Source: Oenanthe sinensis
Lineage: Eukaryota; Streptophyta; Magnoliopsida; Apiales; Apiaceae
Length of the DNA stretch: 64,000 nucleotides
NCBI GenBank assembly: GCA_028671895.1
Contig: JAPMAC010000231.1
Coordinates: 8,458,001-8,522,000 of the forward strand
Reading direction: 5' to 3'
Shown: positions 34,519 to 46,321 of the stretch, in pieces
Layout of the letters: every line of letters starts with the position of its first letter
Numbering within the stretch: the first letter of the stretch is position 1
Notes under the pieces: generated by a model
The model's input: the letters and a program-made list of their open reading frames with translations, nothing else
Told to the model about the DNA's origin: nothing
Databases searched by the model: none
Made by a program: the position numbers and the translations under genes

Positions 34519-37500
34519 CTATTTAACAGGATCTACTACCTCTTCTTCTATGTCATAAGGCTGTGTTGAATCAATTTTATGCATCTTCCTGATGTATGAT
34601 TGAATTTTCTTTGATAGGCAGTAGTCTCTGATCTTTTGAGCTGCATCCAACTTAGCCTGGGACCTGAATCCCTTGGATCTCAACATTGTTTCAACTTCAA
34701 TCATGTATTTAACTGTGTAGCCCTTTAGTGACTCCTCATCCAGCTTCATAATTTGATAAAGCTTATTGTTGTAGAACCTTACCTCATGAGGGTCGTTTAA
34801 GATTTGTGGACTAACAGCTCTTGCTATCTCTCGAAGTCTGTCCCTTAAAAGTTCATTTTCTTCTGAACTTCTTTTGACTTTATTCATCAATGTCCATATT
34901 ACAGATAGAGATTTTTGACGAAAGAATTCCAAAGAGACCCTGAATGTGCCATACTTGTGTGTGTATAACAGAATCTGCCAGTCATCTAGAATGTTATCCA
35001 TAATCATAGTGATGTAGTCAACTTCTTCTTTGATTGCTTTCATAAAGTTATCCAGACAGTCATTTGAATCTTGCAGACGATTAATTAAGAACTGTAACTT
35101 GTAATCTTCAAATGGACCTTTCTGAAGTTTGTCCATGATCTCTCTGGCAGTATCCCATTTCTTCCCTATTTTTAAGCGCACATCTTCTTTCTTCTTTCTA
35201 ACAGCTATAGCCCACAAATTTTGCTTTTGTTGGCTCTCTTCTCTTTCTGCCTGAGATCTTTCCATGACTAGAGCTTTCAGATTTTCAGTCTTTGCTTGGC
35301 TTGCCTTGATGTCTTCTTTAAGTTTCTTTATTGCCTCTTCATAGGCTGGATCAACTTCTTTTTCTTTTTGAAACAAAAATCTTCATCAAATGCAGTTTCT
35401 TCCTCAGCTCTGCAGTAGTCAGGAATGTTTGATTCATCATGAGCACTGTCATCAATGAATTGCTCTTGAGCATAATACTGTTCTTCTGGTTCTTGATCAT
35501 ACGATTGAAATTCTTCTTCAGAAAACAGCTTTCTCCTTCATCTCCAGCTACTTTCTCCTTTGCTTTCTCCCCCTTAGTTGAGGGATCCTCTTGAGTTTTA
35601 GAGGCTTCAAAAGATGTCAACATTTTCTGCATAGTCAGATAGACTTGCTTCATTCCTTCATTTAGATGCGTCATGCCATCATCCAGTTTGCTGAAGCGTT
35701 AAGTAGAAATCTTTTCATTTTCAATGATTGTGAGGGTTAAGTTTTTCTCAACGTCATCAATTCTTTCATGCAGTTTGCTCACTTCTTTCATATCCTCAGC
35801 AATTAGATTCTGAACGTTCTGGATGTCTTGAGTTTTTAGTAGAATGGAGGATTTGACATCATCAACATCTTTTCGTACTATTGTCAGCTGCTGTGTTACA
35901 GAGGCAGATGTAGATGTTTCTTCTGCTTGTGCTTTAACTTTTAATAACTCAGCTTGAACAATTTTTATTTCATTCTGGAGAGCTTCCATTTTGGATAACA
36001 GTTCACAGTGTGTGTGTGCACTCAACTCACTTGCACTCCTGTTTATCTCACTATCACTCTGTGCAGGTGTTTCACTCTGTGTTTGCCTCACATCACTTGT
36101 GTTTAGCTCCTTTCCAGATCCAGATGTTGTACCTGTAAATATAACAATAGCTTTTGAAGAGTCGAAATGCTCTTCTGATGCCTGTGAAGGCGCGTCCTCA
36201 ACAAGGTTAACTTGAAGAGGCTCCGCTACTGACGTAGCTACTCTGTGAATGGAGTCCCATCTCCCTCTATAGAGTGGTTGCCTCTCAAATCCACTAGTGG
36301 ATTCGAGACCTTCTCCAATGAGAACTGGATGTAAGAAATCCAGGGGAGTCACCACCTTAGACAATGTAATGACAGGCTCTTGAGAGTCTGTGGTGCTCCT
36401 TAGTACCTCGGAGGGTATCTGATGCTTCACTGCATCGAAAATGTCATGGTCCACAACATAGGTGGCATCCGACGATTTTTTATTAAAAACATTTTCTTCA
36501 ACTAATGTGCCCTCCTTTGTTGGTATTTCTTCAAGTGAAGGTCCTGCTAGAGTGATTGCTAGCAGTGTGTTTTCCTCACTATCTGATGTTGTGGCCGAGC
36601 AGCGAATTAGATCACCTGGTTGAGCAAGTGTATCTAGAGAATCTTGGATGGCCATATTGAAATCCATATCCCATTGACTGGAATAGGTTGAGGCTGCAGT
36701 TGTCTCAGGGTCAACTCTAGAAATTTTTGAAGGAGGAGACAGAGCTGCGGGTTTACTCACTTCAGCACCAAGACCTCTAACTATTCTGACAGGTTTCTTC
36801 CTTTTTCTGACTTTTAATGAAGAGGAGGATGAAGGAGAAACTGTTTGAGGCTCTAATTCAACTGGGGGCAGAACCTGTGTGTTTTCAGGTTCATAGCTGA
36901 TATCCTGGAGTGTAAGAACACAATCATAGTCTGCTACAGATAAATCTAACAGAGCAGTGGATATTTCTATAGGTATTGAACTAGAAGATTGTGAGTGAGA
37001 TATTACCTGTTGATCTTGTGCCACTTGATCGACATGCTGAGCAGCTTCAAGTAGAAGGTGCACAGGATCATCCATTTGCATTGGCACTTGCTCTGGCTCT
37101 TGTTCCTGCACAGGATTAGCAATAAGATCTAATATCTCAGCCATGTAATCTGTTCTTTCCACTGGCACATCTTCGTACTTGGGGTTGTTGTGAAGTCTTG
37201 CAAATAAGTTGTTCTGAGAAGTGGGAGATTCTTCTACAGGACTATAATGAAATAAGGCTTTGTCTTCTTCTATCAACAAATCATTCATGAACAGCATCAG
37301 GAACCTCGGATAGTAGACTTGAATGTCCTGTTCCCTGCTTTCTGGTTTCCCCATTTTCCTTATTATTTCTTTTAGAATCAACTTCCCAAAATTTATCCTC
37401 CTATTGTGGGCCACAGAAAACCCTATTATTTGCAGTAGTGAAGATATATTGTTGAAGTTGTTCTTTGTAGTGGGTGCAAAAACTTTGGCTAACGTCCCAA

Positions 37501-37915
37501 AGAAGTAGTCCCATTCGCTTACCAATCTGGACTTCGTCAATCTTACCAAATTGATCTCACCCTGATATCTAATAGAATAGAAAAATTCTAGAATTTCTGG
37601 TACAGTGGGTGGATCCACGAAATTGTCAGTTGGAAAGCCCAAAATTATGTTCACGTCCTCTTCAGTCACCATATATTCATGATCTCCTATACTGAATGAG
37701 AATTGAACTCTGCCTGCAGTACTCCTATTCCTAGCAGTGGAATACAGAGCCCTAAGTGCTAACACTTGCAAAGGGGCGTCTAGAGTAATTGCAGTTCTAA
37801 CTAGCGAATGTTCATTCATAAATACGATCCATGGTCGAAACCTCTCGACTGAACAAATCACTGGATTAAAATATCCTACAAAATTAGTTTTTACTAATTC
37901 GCAAAAACCAGCCAT
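34519..37915 (-). pseudogene. S1 ORF3, large extra 3' ORF (one stop, one frameshift)
   Basis: An ATG at 37915 opens 738 codons, stopped by an in-frame TAA at 35699. The same frame continues to 35351, and a frameshift near 35370 leads into a further 285 codons ending at 34519, so about 1,130 codons in all. The N-terminal 200 residues look folded and resemble plant transposon-associated proteins (HSLVRTAITLDAPLQVLALR). A Ser/Thr/Pro-rich middle follows, with a nuclear-localisation-like KVRKRKKPVRIVR at about residues 366-378, and a coiled coil spans about 640-735. After the stop come a TKGEKAKEK segment and a helical C-terminus. There is no signal peptide or transmembrane segment, so the usual 'envelope-like' label does not fit. 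Function unknown. Confidence 0.8.
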
Positions 37916-39054
37916 TTTTGTTGTAGATTTAAGCTATTACAAGTAATAAAATTACAATGTGCGATTACAAATCAAAATTAACAATTACAAGCCAATAATT
38001 CAAAAATTACACTTTAAAAATTAAACCCTAATTTCTAATAATCCCCAAATTGACTTTAATCAGTAAATCACTACACGACTGTCATTAGTCACAATCAACA
38101 CAACTTGCTTCGATTTTTAACAAGAAAAAGAACAATCACTGCGTTTTTTGAAAAAAAATGAGCAGAGTTTTGCTTGTTTTAGTCAATTTTATCAAACTTA
38201 GCAAGCAAGGAGCTTGAAATCAGCAAGTAACATCAACTGAAATCAGTTGAGATGGATGAGAATCGATCGATTTCTTGTAAAATGGAAGAAAACTGTTCGT
38301 GTTTATGTATGTAGCAGTGTGTATCTATTGCTGTGTATGACTTAATTAAAGAAGGAAATAAAACTAAAAATAGCCGGTATGACTTATTAAAGAAGCCTGC
38401 TATGACTTGTTTTGCAACATGACTCGGTATGACTTTTCGAAAGTCATACCGAGTTTTTATTCATAGGATAAAACTGTTTTAATTAGCAGGTCTCGGTATG
38501 ACTTAAGAGAAAAAATATTTTTTTAAATGAATTCTCGGTATGACTTATTATTAGAAATAAAAAGTCATGCCGAGATTCATTTAAAAATTAAATGTCATAC
38601 CGAACTTTCATCATAATAAGTCATTCTGGGATAATAAATAATATATACTTAGTAAATAGTTGACTAACAAGAATTTACATACCAAATAGATATAAAATAA
38701 ATATTTACATTACTAATTGATTTAATTAATTTAAGAATTAAATTAACTCATGTTTGAATTAATTTAATAAGCAAATTAATTGAATAATTAATAACATACT
38801 CATTTATTTTAAAGTACAATAATAATTAGAAAATTATACTTTAATTTACATAAATGCTTATAAATGTTTAAATTTAAACAAAAGTACTTATGCTTTAATT
38901 GAAATAATTATCTTCTAAGAATATTGATTTAATCTTAAGATAATTTTCCAAAAATTCATAAGCCCTAGGATTTTATTAATTCAAGTCTCATAAACTCTTT
39001 AAATATTAACATTTAATATTTATGAGCTTAAATTAATTCCTAGCAACCAAAAAT
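37916..39054 (-). promoter_or_regulatory. S1 pol-ORF3 spacer with second CGGTATGACTTA array
   Basis: Non-coding, AT-rich. Between 38370 and 38640 it has about eight copies of CGGTATGACTTA in both orientations, the same motif as the LTR array. They include a perfect 15-bp-arm hairpin at 38422-38454. The ORF3 start lies about 450 bp downstream in element sense. This may be an internal promoter for ORF3. I see no strong TATA box, so the function is inference. Confidence 0.5.
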
Positions 39055-42000
39055 TTAGCCATAGTTTAACATCCCTAATTCACTAACCAGCTTTGAGAAA
39101 GTGGATTCATCAAGTGGCTTTGTGAAGATGTCGGCTATCTGATCTTCTGTGGGTACGAATTGTAACACCACAGTTCCGTTCATGACATGCTCTCTTATAA
39201 AGTGATACATTATGTCAATGTGCTTGGTTCGCGAATGTTGAACAGGATTGTTGGAAATTGCTATCGCACTTGTGTTGTCGCAGAAAATTGGAATTTTGTT
39301 CAACGCAAGTCCATAGTCATTTAGCTGATTCCTAATCCACAAGATCTGTGCACAACAGCTACCTGCCGCAATGTATTCTGCTTCGGCTGTCGAGGTAGAT
39401 ACTGAATGCTGTTTCTTGTTGTACCAGGAGATCAACCGTCGTCCTAGAAACTGACAGCTTCCAGAAGTACTTTTCCTGTCCATCCTGCACCCTGCATAGT
39501 CTGAATCTGTATAGCCAATTAGGTCAAAACCTGTATCCTTAGGGTACCAAATTCCAAGATCTGGTGTACCCTTTAGATATCTAATAATTCGTTTAACAGC
39601 TATTAGATGAGATTCCCTTGGGTCAGATTGAAACCTTGCACATAAGCATGTTGCAAACATTATGTCGGGTCTACTAGCAGTAAGATATAATAATGAGCCT
39701 ATCATACCTCTGTAGCTTGTGATGTCAACTTTCTTACCAGTTTCATCTTTGTCAAGCTTCGTGGCTGTAGGCATTGGGGTTTTTGCCGGTGAAGAATCTT
39801 CTAGACTGTATTTTCTGAGAAGATCTCTTACGTACTTTGATTGGCATATAAAAATCCCATCTTCCTTTTGCTTTACTTGCAATCCAAGGAAGAATGACAT
39901 GTACTCTGCTCATCTCATATCTACTCTGCATTAACTTAGCAAATCTCTTGCACAAGTTTTCGTTAGTAGAACCAAATATAATATCGTCAACATAAACTTG
40001 GACAAATATCATATCTTTACTATGTAATTTGTAAAAGAGAGTTTTATCTATGACACCTCTAGTGAAACCATTTTCAAGTAAAAACTCAGAGAGAGTGTCA
40101 TACCATGTCCTCGGTGCTTGCTTGAGTCCATAGAGAGCTTTGAAAAGAAAGTACACAAAATCAGCAAACTCTGGATTTTCAAAGCCAGGGGGCTGTTCAA
40201 CATATACTTCCTCTTCTAGCTCTCCATTCAGAAAAACACTCTTCACATCCATTTGATAGACTTTAAAATTGGAATGTGCTGCGAATGCCAGAAATATCCT
40301 GATGGCTTCAAGTCTTGCAACTGGTGCGTAGGTCTCATCATAATCAATTCCCTCTTCCTGGGAGTAACCCTTTGCAACCAGTCTGGCTTTGTTTCTTGTA
40401 ACAATGCCATCACCGTCTAACTTGTTTCTGTATACCCATTTCGTGCCAATTACAGATCTATCTTTAGGCCTGGGTACCAGTGTCCAGACTTCTTGTCTTT
40501 CAAACTGATTGAGCTCTTCTTGCATGGCAAGAACCCAATCTGGATCTATTAATGCATCTTCAACCTTCTTTGGTTCTTCTTGAAATAGAAAAACTGAAAA
40601 TAAACATTCATTTGAAGTTGCACTTCTGGTTCTAACTCCAACATCTGGATCACCTATGATCAATTCAAAAGGATGATCTCTGCTCCATATCCTTTCCCTG
40701 GGTAGGTTTGATCTTGATGATTCGCCTCGAAATTCATTGTGATGTTGTGTTCTGCCAGTTGATCCTTCATCTCCCCTTGAGTTGCTGCCAGGATGACTTG
40801 TTGATCCACCACTGGTGTTAGTAGTATCTCTAGTGTTGCCATTGTTTCCACCACTATTACCTGGATCATTACCATCATTGTTGTCATCATTTCCCGCTGC
40901 AACCTCAGGTTCTTCTTCGTCATCAGAATGTGAGTCTGGATAATTATCAAATTTTAATGACTCAGAAGAATCTTCAGTTTGGATACTTGGGAGTTTAGTG
41001 TCATCAAACGTTACATTGACACTTTCCTTCACTTGGTGCTGATCAATTATGTGTACCCTATATGCTCTTCTTGAGTATCCGACAAAAATAGCTTCGTGTG
41101 CCTTGGCCTCAAATTTGCCACGATGTTCATCTCCATCTTTTAGCACAAAGCATTTGGCTCCAAATACATGAAAGTACTTGAGAGTAGGTTTCTTGCCAGC
41201 CATTAATTCATAGGGTGTTTTCATATGATCTTTGTTGATTAGAGTTCGATTCTGAGTATAACAAGCTGTATTCACTGCTTCAGCCCAGAAGTAGATAGGT
41301 AACCTTGATTCACTTAGCATAGTCCTTGCAGCTTCAATCAGGGTTCTATTTTTCCTTTCTACAACTCCATTTTGTTGCGGAGTTCTTGGAGCTGAATATT
41401 GCCTTGTTATCCCCTTGTCTGAGCAGAAGTTATTCAGAACTTCATTTTTGAATTCTGTTCCATTATCTGATCTGATTACCCGGACAGATAACTTTGAATC
41501 TAACTCAATCAGCTTTATATGATCAATCACCAAATGTGGAGTTTCATCTTTAGAGTTCAAGAATAAAACCCATGTATATTTTGTGAAGTCATCCACAATC
41601 ACTAAGGCGTATTTCTTCCTTGACATAGACAGAATATTTACTGGACCAAATAAATCCATGTGTAGGAGTTGAAGTGGTTCAGTGATGTTTGTAGTGTCTG
41701 TGCCTCTGTGAGTTGCTTTCTTTGACTTCCCTTTCTGACATGCCTCACACAAGCCTTCTTGTGTAAATTCCATCGGAGACAGTCCTCTCACCAAATCCCT
41801 CTTGACTAGAGAGTTCATTGTTTTGAAATTTAGGTGTGAGAGCTTCTTGTGCCACAGCCAACTTTCCTCCGTTGAAGCTATTGAATAAAAACAGTTTGCT
41901 TCAGCTTCAGTTCCCGAGTTGAAATCAGCTACGTACAAGTTTCCTTTCCTTACTCCACGCAAGGCTAGTCTGTCTTCTTTAGAATGAGCTATTAAGCATT

Positions 42001-42283
42001 TCTCCTTGATAAAGTTTACCTTGTATCCTTTATCACAAAATTGACTGACGCTGAGTAGATTGTGCTTAAGTCCTTCCACTAAAGAGACGTTTTCAATGAT
42101 AACATTTCCTGTATTTAACTTGCCATATCCCGTAGTCATTCCTTTGCTGTTATCTCCAAAGGTTACTATTGGGCCAGCTCTTTCAACCACGTTTGATAGC
42201 AGGGCTCTATCTCCGGTCATATGCCTTGAAGATCCACTGTCCAGGATCCATATAACTCGGTTTACCTGTTTAACTCCCTGCAC
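39055..42283 (-). pseudogene. S1 pol: protease, integrase, RT, RNase H (one frameshift)
   Basis: An 843-codon frame opens with the protease (WILDSGSSRHMTG, catalytic Asp near 42241). Integrase follows with its HHCC finger (HKKLSHLNFKTMNSL to CEACQKGK), catalytic Asp in LLHMDLFGP, Asp in IRSDNGTEF and Glu in NGVVERKNRT. RT follows with YVDDIIFGS. Near 39900 a frameshift moves the reading to 39055-39900, which completes RT and gives RNase H (GYTDSDYAG, AEAEYIAAGSC). All catalytic residues I can see are intact. Upstream TAA codons at about 42287 and 42296 separate it from gag in the same frame. Confidence 0.92.
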
Positions 42284-42295
42284 ATATTAAACGGA

Positions 42296-44722
42296 TTAAT
42301 TCGTCTTCGGAGCCCAAAATTGATTGGGCCCGGCATACTTAAAGAATTGACCTTTGTCTGCTTTAACAACAGATCCTTTTCGAATAACATCATTTTCTTC
42401 CTTGACTGTTCCTACCTTCCTAAAAACAGTCTTAACAACTTTCTGTTTAGACTTGGGAATATATGATTCCTTCTTTTCAGGTGAAGGAGTCGCAGTCTTG
42501 GATTTAGCAAATTTACTATTGATATGCTGTCTAGGTGTCATGTTATCTTTCTTAGCTATCATGCGTTTAAAGTAAGCAGTCATAGCATTAAAAGCACATA
42601 ACATACAATTCATTATTCCACATAGTTTATGGAAAGCATCAATAGTAGGCATGTTATTCAATACAGTAGGGGTCTTAACAGATTCTACTTCAATTTTATC
42701 AGCAGATTTGAAGTTTTCAGTTGAATGAAATTTATTGTTACTGTTCCTACTGTTCACAAATGTGTTGGGTCTGTTCATTTTATTCTTTAAGTCTTTTGCA
42801 CCTACACCAGGTCTGGGGGAATCAGAAGTTCCCACATCTTTCACTAGTGTCTTTGGTGCACACTTCTCTTTCTGGACATTAACTCCTTTTATGTCCTTTA
42901 CCTGTTCTCCTCTCTTCTTCTCTTCCTCAAGATCTTCCAACTGCATTTCATATGCAATCAGTACAGAGCTCTCAAGGATAGGTTCAGCTATCGGTGTTAT
43001 GAAGAGAGGTTTTGGTGTGTCTTTAACAACATGTGGGATACCCCTTTCTACAGCACTTTTTCTAAAGGGGGTTATGTTGCTTGGCTTTCCTACAGATTTA
43101 TTGTACTCGAAGCCTATCGCAACCTTACGACTTATTTCTTGTTAGTCAACTAGGTTCTTTACAATATATGAGGAATTCTTATATGCAAGACACTTCTTCT
43201 TTTCTTCTTCTATCTGGTTTCTAAGATTGGCTTCTGTTACAACATGACAACTGACTTTACTGACTTGAACAGCTAAGTCTTCAGTCAACTTGTCATGATT
43301 TCTTTTTAACTGTTTAAAAACTTCAGTCTCATCAACTAACTCTTTGACTTTGAGTCTGAGTTTCTTAACCTTATCTCTTTCACCATCTAGTTCTTTACCT
43401 AGCAAAGCAAACATCTTAGGACAAGAAGGATTTACCTCTATTCCTCTGTCACGGGTGGGAGACAGTGATTCCTCGGATGAAGTCATAAGAGCAAGATTTC
43501 CTAGCTCTTCCTCATCATCGTTATCTGAATCATCCCAGCTTTTGCCTGCTGCTAGATAGGACTTTCCTTGATGCTTTTTCACGAGCGCATCATACTTCTC
43601 CTTGAGCTCTTCGTAAGACTCTCTCTTCTTCCCTTGCTTAGGCTTCTTGCACTCAGTTGCAAAGTGGCCTAGCTCATTACAGTTAAAGCAACGAAACTTG
43701 CTTCTATCAACTAAGCCGGTCTTGTAGCCGCTTTTTGATACTGCTGTCGAAGAACCTCCTTTTTGGAATCTTCCAAAATTAGGCTTACTTCTGAATGAAG
43801 AGTTTCTTCGGAATCTCATGTTGCCAAACTTCCTGGCAACCATAGCTAGAGATTCATCTTCCAGTTGATCTAGTTCTTCCAGCGAGTATAAATCACCATC
43901 TTCTTGTTTGTCAGAAGTATGTCCAAGTTCTGGAACCACATGCTCTGTTGAACTGTTAGAAGGTGCAACAGCCTTCACTTCTTCTTTCTCTGGTGCTTCT
44001 ACCATTAATGCCTTGGAGGAACTCAGTACCTTACCTCTTCCGTACATCTCTCTGGTTTGGATCTATTCCAGCTCATAAGTTTTTAAAACTCCATAGAGTC
44101 TTTCTAGGGTTACTTCTTTCATGTCCCTAGATTCTCGGATGGCTGCAATCCTGTGCTCCAGATGCTCTGGTAAGGTCAGCAAAAACTTCCTGTTCACCTC
44201 TTGGTTCTGATAAAACTTTCCATTCATGTTGAGCTCGTTTATCAATTTGTTTAGTCTCTGAAACACCTCAGAGATACCCTCACCAGGTTTGGATCTAAGC
44301 TGCTCATATTGGGTGGTCAGGATCTCCAGTCTATTCTCCTTAACTTCTTCAGTTCCCTCATTGATAATTTCAATTGTTTCCCAGATCTGTTTTGCATTCT
44401 TGCAATTGACTACTTGGTTGTACATGATGTAGTCTAGGGATTCAATTAATATGAGCTTCAGGTTATTATCAAGGGACACAGCTTCTGTTTCCTCATCTAT
44501 ATAGTCTGCCGGACTTTTTAGAAACTGTCTGTGGGGAATTACAACCCCATCAACCGTGTGTTCGAGAATAACTGATATAGGGGGTTCAACACCTTTGGCC
44601 ATGACCAATGCATACTTGGGATTTGCAATCCCGATAAACAGTAGCATTTTGTGTTTCCACAAGTTGTAGTGCTCTCTGTCAAATTGTGGAATTTTTATGC
44701 TCGTCACTTTTTGGGTACTCAT
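42296..44722 (-). pseudogene. S1 gag and gag-pol linker (in-frame stops)
   Basis: The ATG at 44722 starts a Copia gag (IPQFDREHYNLWKHKMLLF). The frame is interrupted by TAG at 44063-44065 after ELE, continues through a CFNCNELGHFATEC zinc knuckle (about 43650-43691) and a coiled-coil stretch, and meets a TAA at about 43140. It then continues as a basic linker to 42296. All these pieces are in one frame, so only stop codons break the polyprotein here. A single UAG or UAA can be a programmed stop in retroelements, but several in a row suggest decay. LTR identity shows that the copy is young. Confidence 0.88.
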
Positions 44723-44897
44723 CTTTAATAAGATTAAAAGTTAAGTGTTTCAAAAAATATTTTAATTTTTGACTTCAAACAATTTTTGATCAAAAATAAT
44801 TTTTCAGAAAAAAAATTATTTCAAATTTAAAATAATTTTTGTGATCTGTATGAGTCCGCGGAATTTGATTTGGATCTGATATAAACTATATCAACCA

Positions 44898-44909
44898 GCT
44901 CTAATGCCA
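44898..44909 (-). other. S1 primer-binding site
   Basis: Minus strand TGGCATTAGAGC starts two bases after the LTR. It matches 10 of 12 bases of the iMet site TGGTATCAGAGC. Confidence 0.8.
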
Positions 44910-44911
44910 AT

Positions 44912-46321
44912 TGTTGGTCCCTGATATTGTAGAAGAGGGGTTGAATACAATATCTGAAAATTAATCGCTGAATAATTGGATTAAAAATATTATTTTAATT
45001 ACTCGCGAAATATTAATTATAATGAAATACTGTTCAAGTGAAAGATATAATTTTAACTTGATTAGTATTACACAATTAATATGAAGATTAGATTTAATAA
45101 CTGATATATAAATCTAGAACGAATTCGACATGAAGTGTTCGAGTTTAATCAATTATATTCAAACTCAGCACAGAAATCTGTGAATATTACAATGCATATA
45201 AATTACTGAATTTGATCTGATTTTTCTAACTCTTAACAATTGAACAACAACCAATGAAGGGCTGATCTCATATTTATAGAGATTTGAAAAAGGTTGCTAT
45301 GACCTTTTTCAGTATGACTTTATTTCAAGAAAATAAGTCTGTATGACTTATTTTAACACTTGTATGACTTATAAAAGACTGGGCATGACTTATTTTGGTC
45401 GGTATGACCTTTTGAAAGTTCGGTATGACTTATTTAAAGTCATATTCGGATTTTATCTAATTAAAATAAATCGGTATGACTTATTTTAATTAAACAAAAT
45501 TGGTTCAGTATGACCTTTTGAGCACAGAAATCTCGGTATGACTTATTCAATGAGCTCGGTATGACTTATGCTTAAACAAGCTCGGTATGACTTAATTGAA
45601 TATATATATATATATATATAAGAAACTCGGTATGACTTATTTAATAAGTCATACTAACTGTTTTATTATATATATATAAGTCATTTTAAGTCAAAAATTA
45701 ATTCTACTTAATTTAATTAGTTAATTTATAAATTAAATTAATTCAACTTGAATTAAATTAATTAGATAAATTAAATAATTAATTAACAATTGATAGTAGA
45801 ATTAAAATACTATCTTTAGTCACATAGTCGTGCTGTCAGTCTTGAAATCTTCCCGTCTTTTCTTTGTCTTCTAATCTTGAAACCTCTTGAATTAAATGAA
45901 GAATAAGTATTATATTAGTTGACACACAAATGTACTGTCTGGTTCATTTGTGTCATCCTAATAACTATTCTCCATTTAAATAACTTTTAATTAGAGGTCT
46001 TCTGTCATATTTTCTTCTTCACTGTTTTCATTCTTCTTCTGGAATTTACTTGTAGTAACCACTTGAAATCTTCTATATCTTCCGTCTTCTATAGAAGTAC
46101 TACCACATTATTTATTTTCACTGACGCTTGAACATATAAATGAACTTCTTCCAGTGTTGAGTAGCAATCCTATAAAAATTCTTCTGATACTTAGATCCTT
46201 TGGGATTAGTTGACTGTCTTCGTCTTGATTCCTGTTTGGTGTTTGTTATTTACTTCTCTTTATTAGCTAGAGTTGAGTTGTCATCTAATTATTACAAATA
46301 GGCCTAGTCATATGCCTTTCA
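44912..46321 (-). repeat. S1 5' LTR
   Basis: 1,410 bp, colinear with 32715-34137 but lacking a 12-bp segment near 45685. It carries the motif array at 45290-45665. Confidence 0.95.
45271..45278 (-). promoter_or_regulatory. TATA box of S1 5' LTR
   Basis: Minus strand CTCTATAAATATGAG includes TATAAATA, a canonical plant TATA box. It sits just downstream, in element sense, of the CGGTATGACTTA array, so the array is in the proximal U3 promoter. Confidence 0.75.

Larger units (their letters stand above)
32715..46321 (-). mobile_element. S1: complete Sirevirus (Ty1/Copia), 13.6 kb
   Basis: 13,607 bp with LTRs 32715-34137 and 44912-46321 and the perfect TSD TAACA (32710-32714 and 46322-46326). On the minus strand: LTR, iMet-type PBS, gag, protease, integrase, RT, RNase H, a 1.1-kb spacer, a large ORF3, PPT, LTR. 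The long linker between the zinc knuckle and protease (ending PNQFWAPKTN) and the extra ORF 3' of pol are Sirevirus features. The LTRs differ at about a dozen positions plus one 12-bp indel (about 1%), so the insertion is recent. It is inserted in the 3' LTR of A4. Confidence 0.95.

Noticed and set aside
35991..36215. Plus-strand 74-codon Cys/Leu-rich frame
   Set aside because: It is the antisense shadow of the long S1 ORF3.
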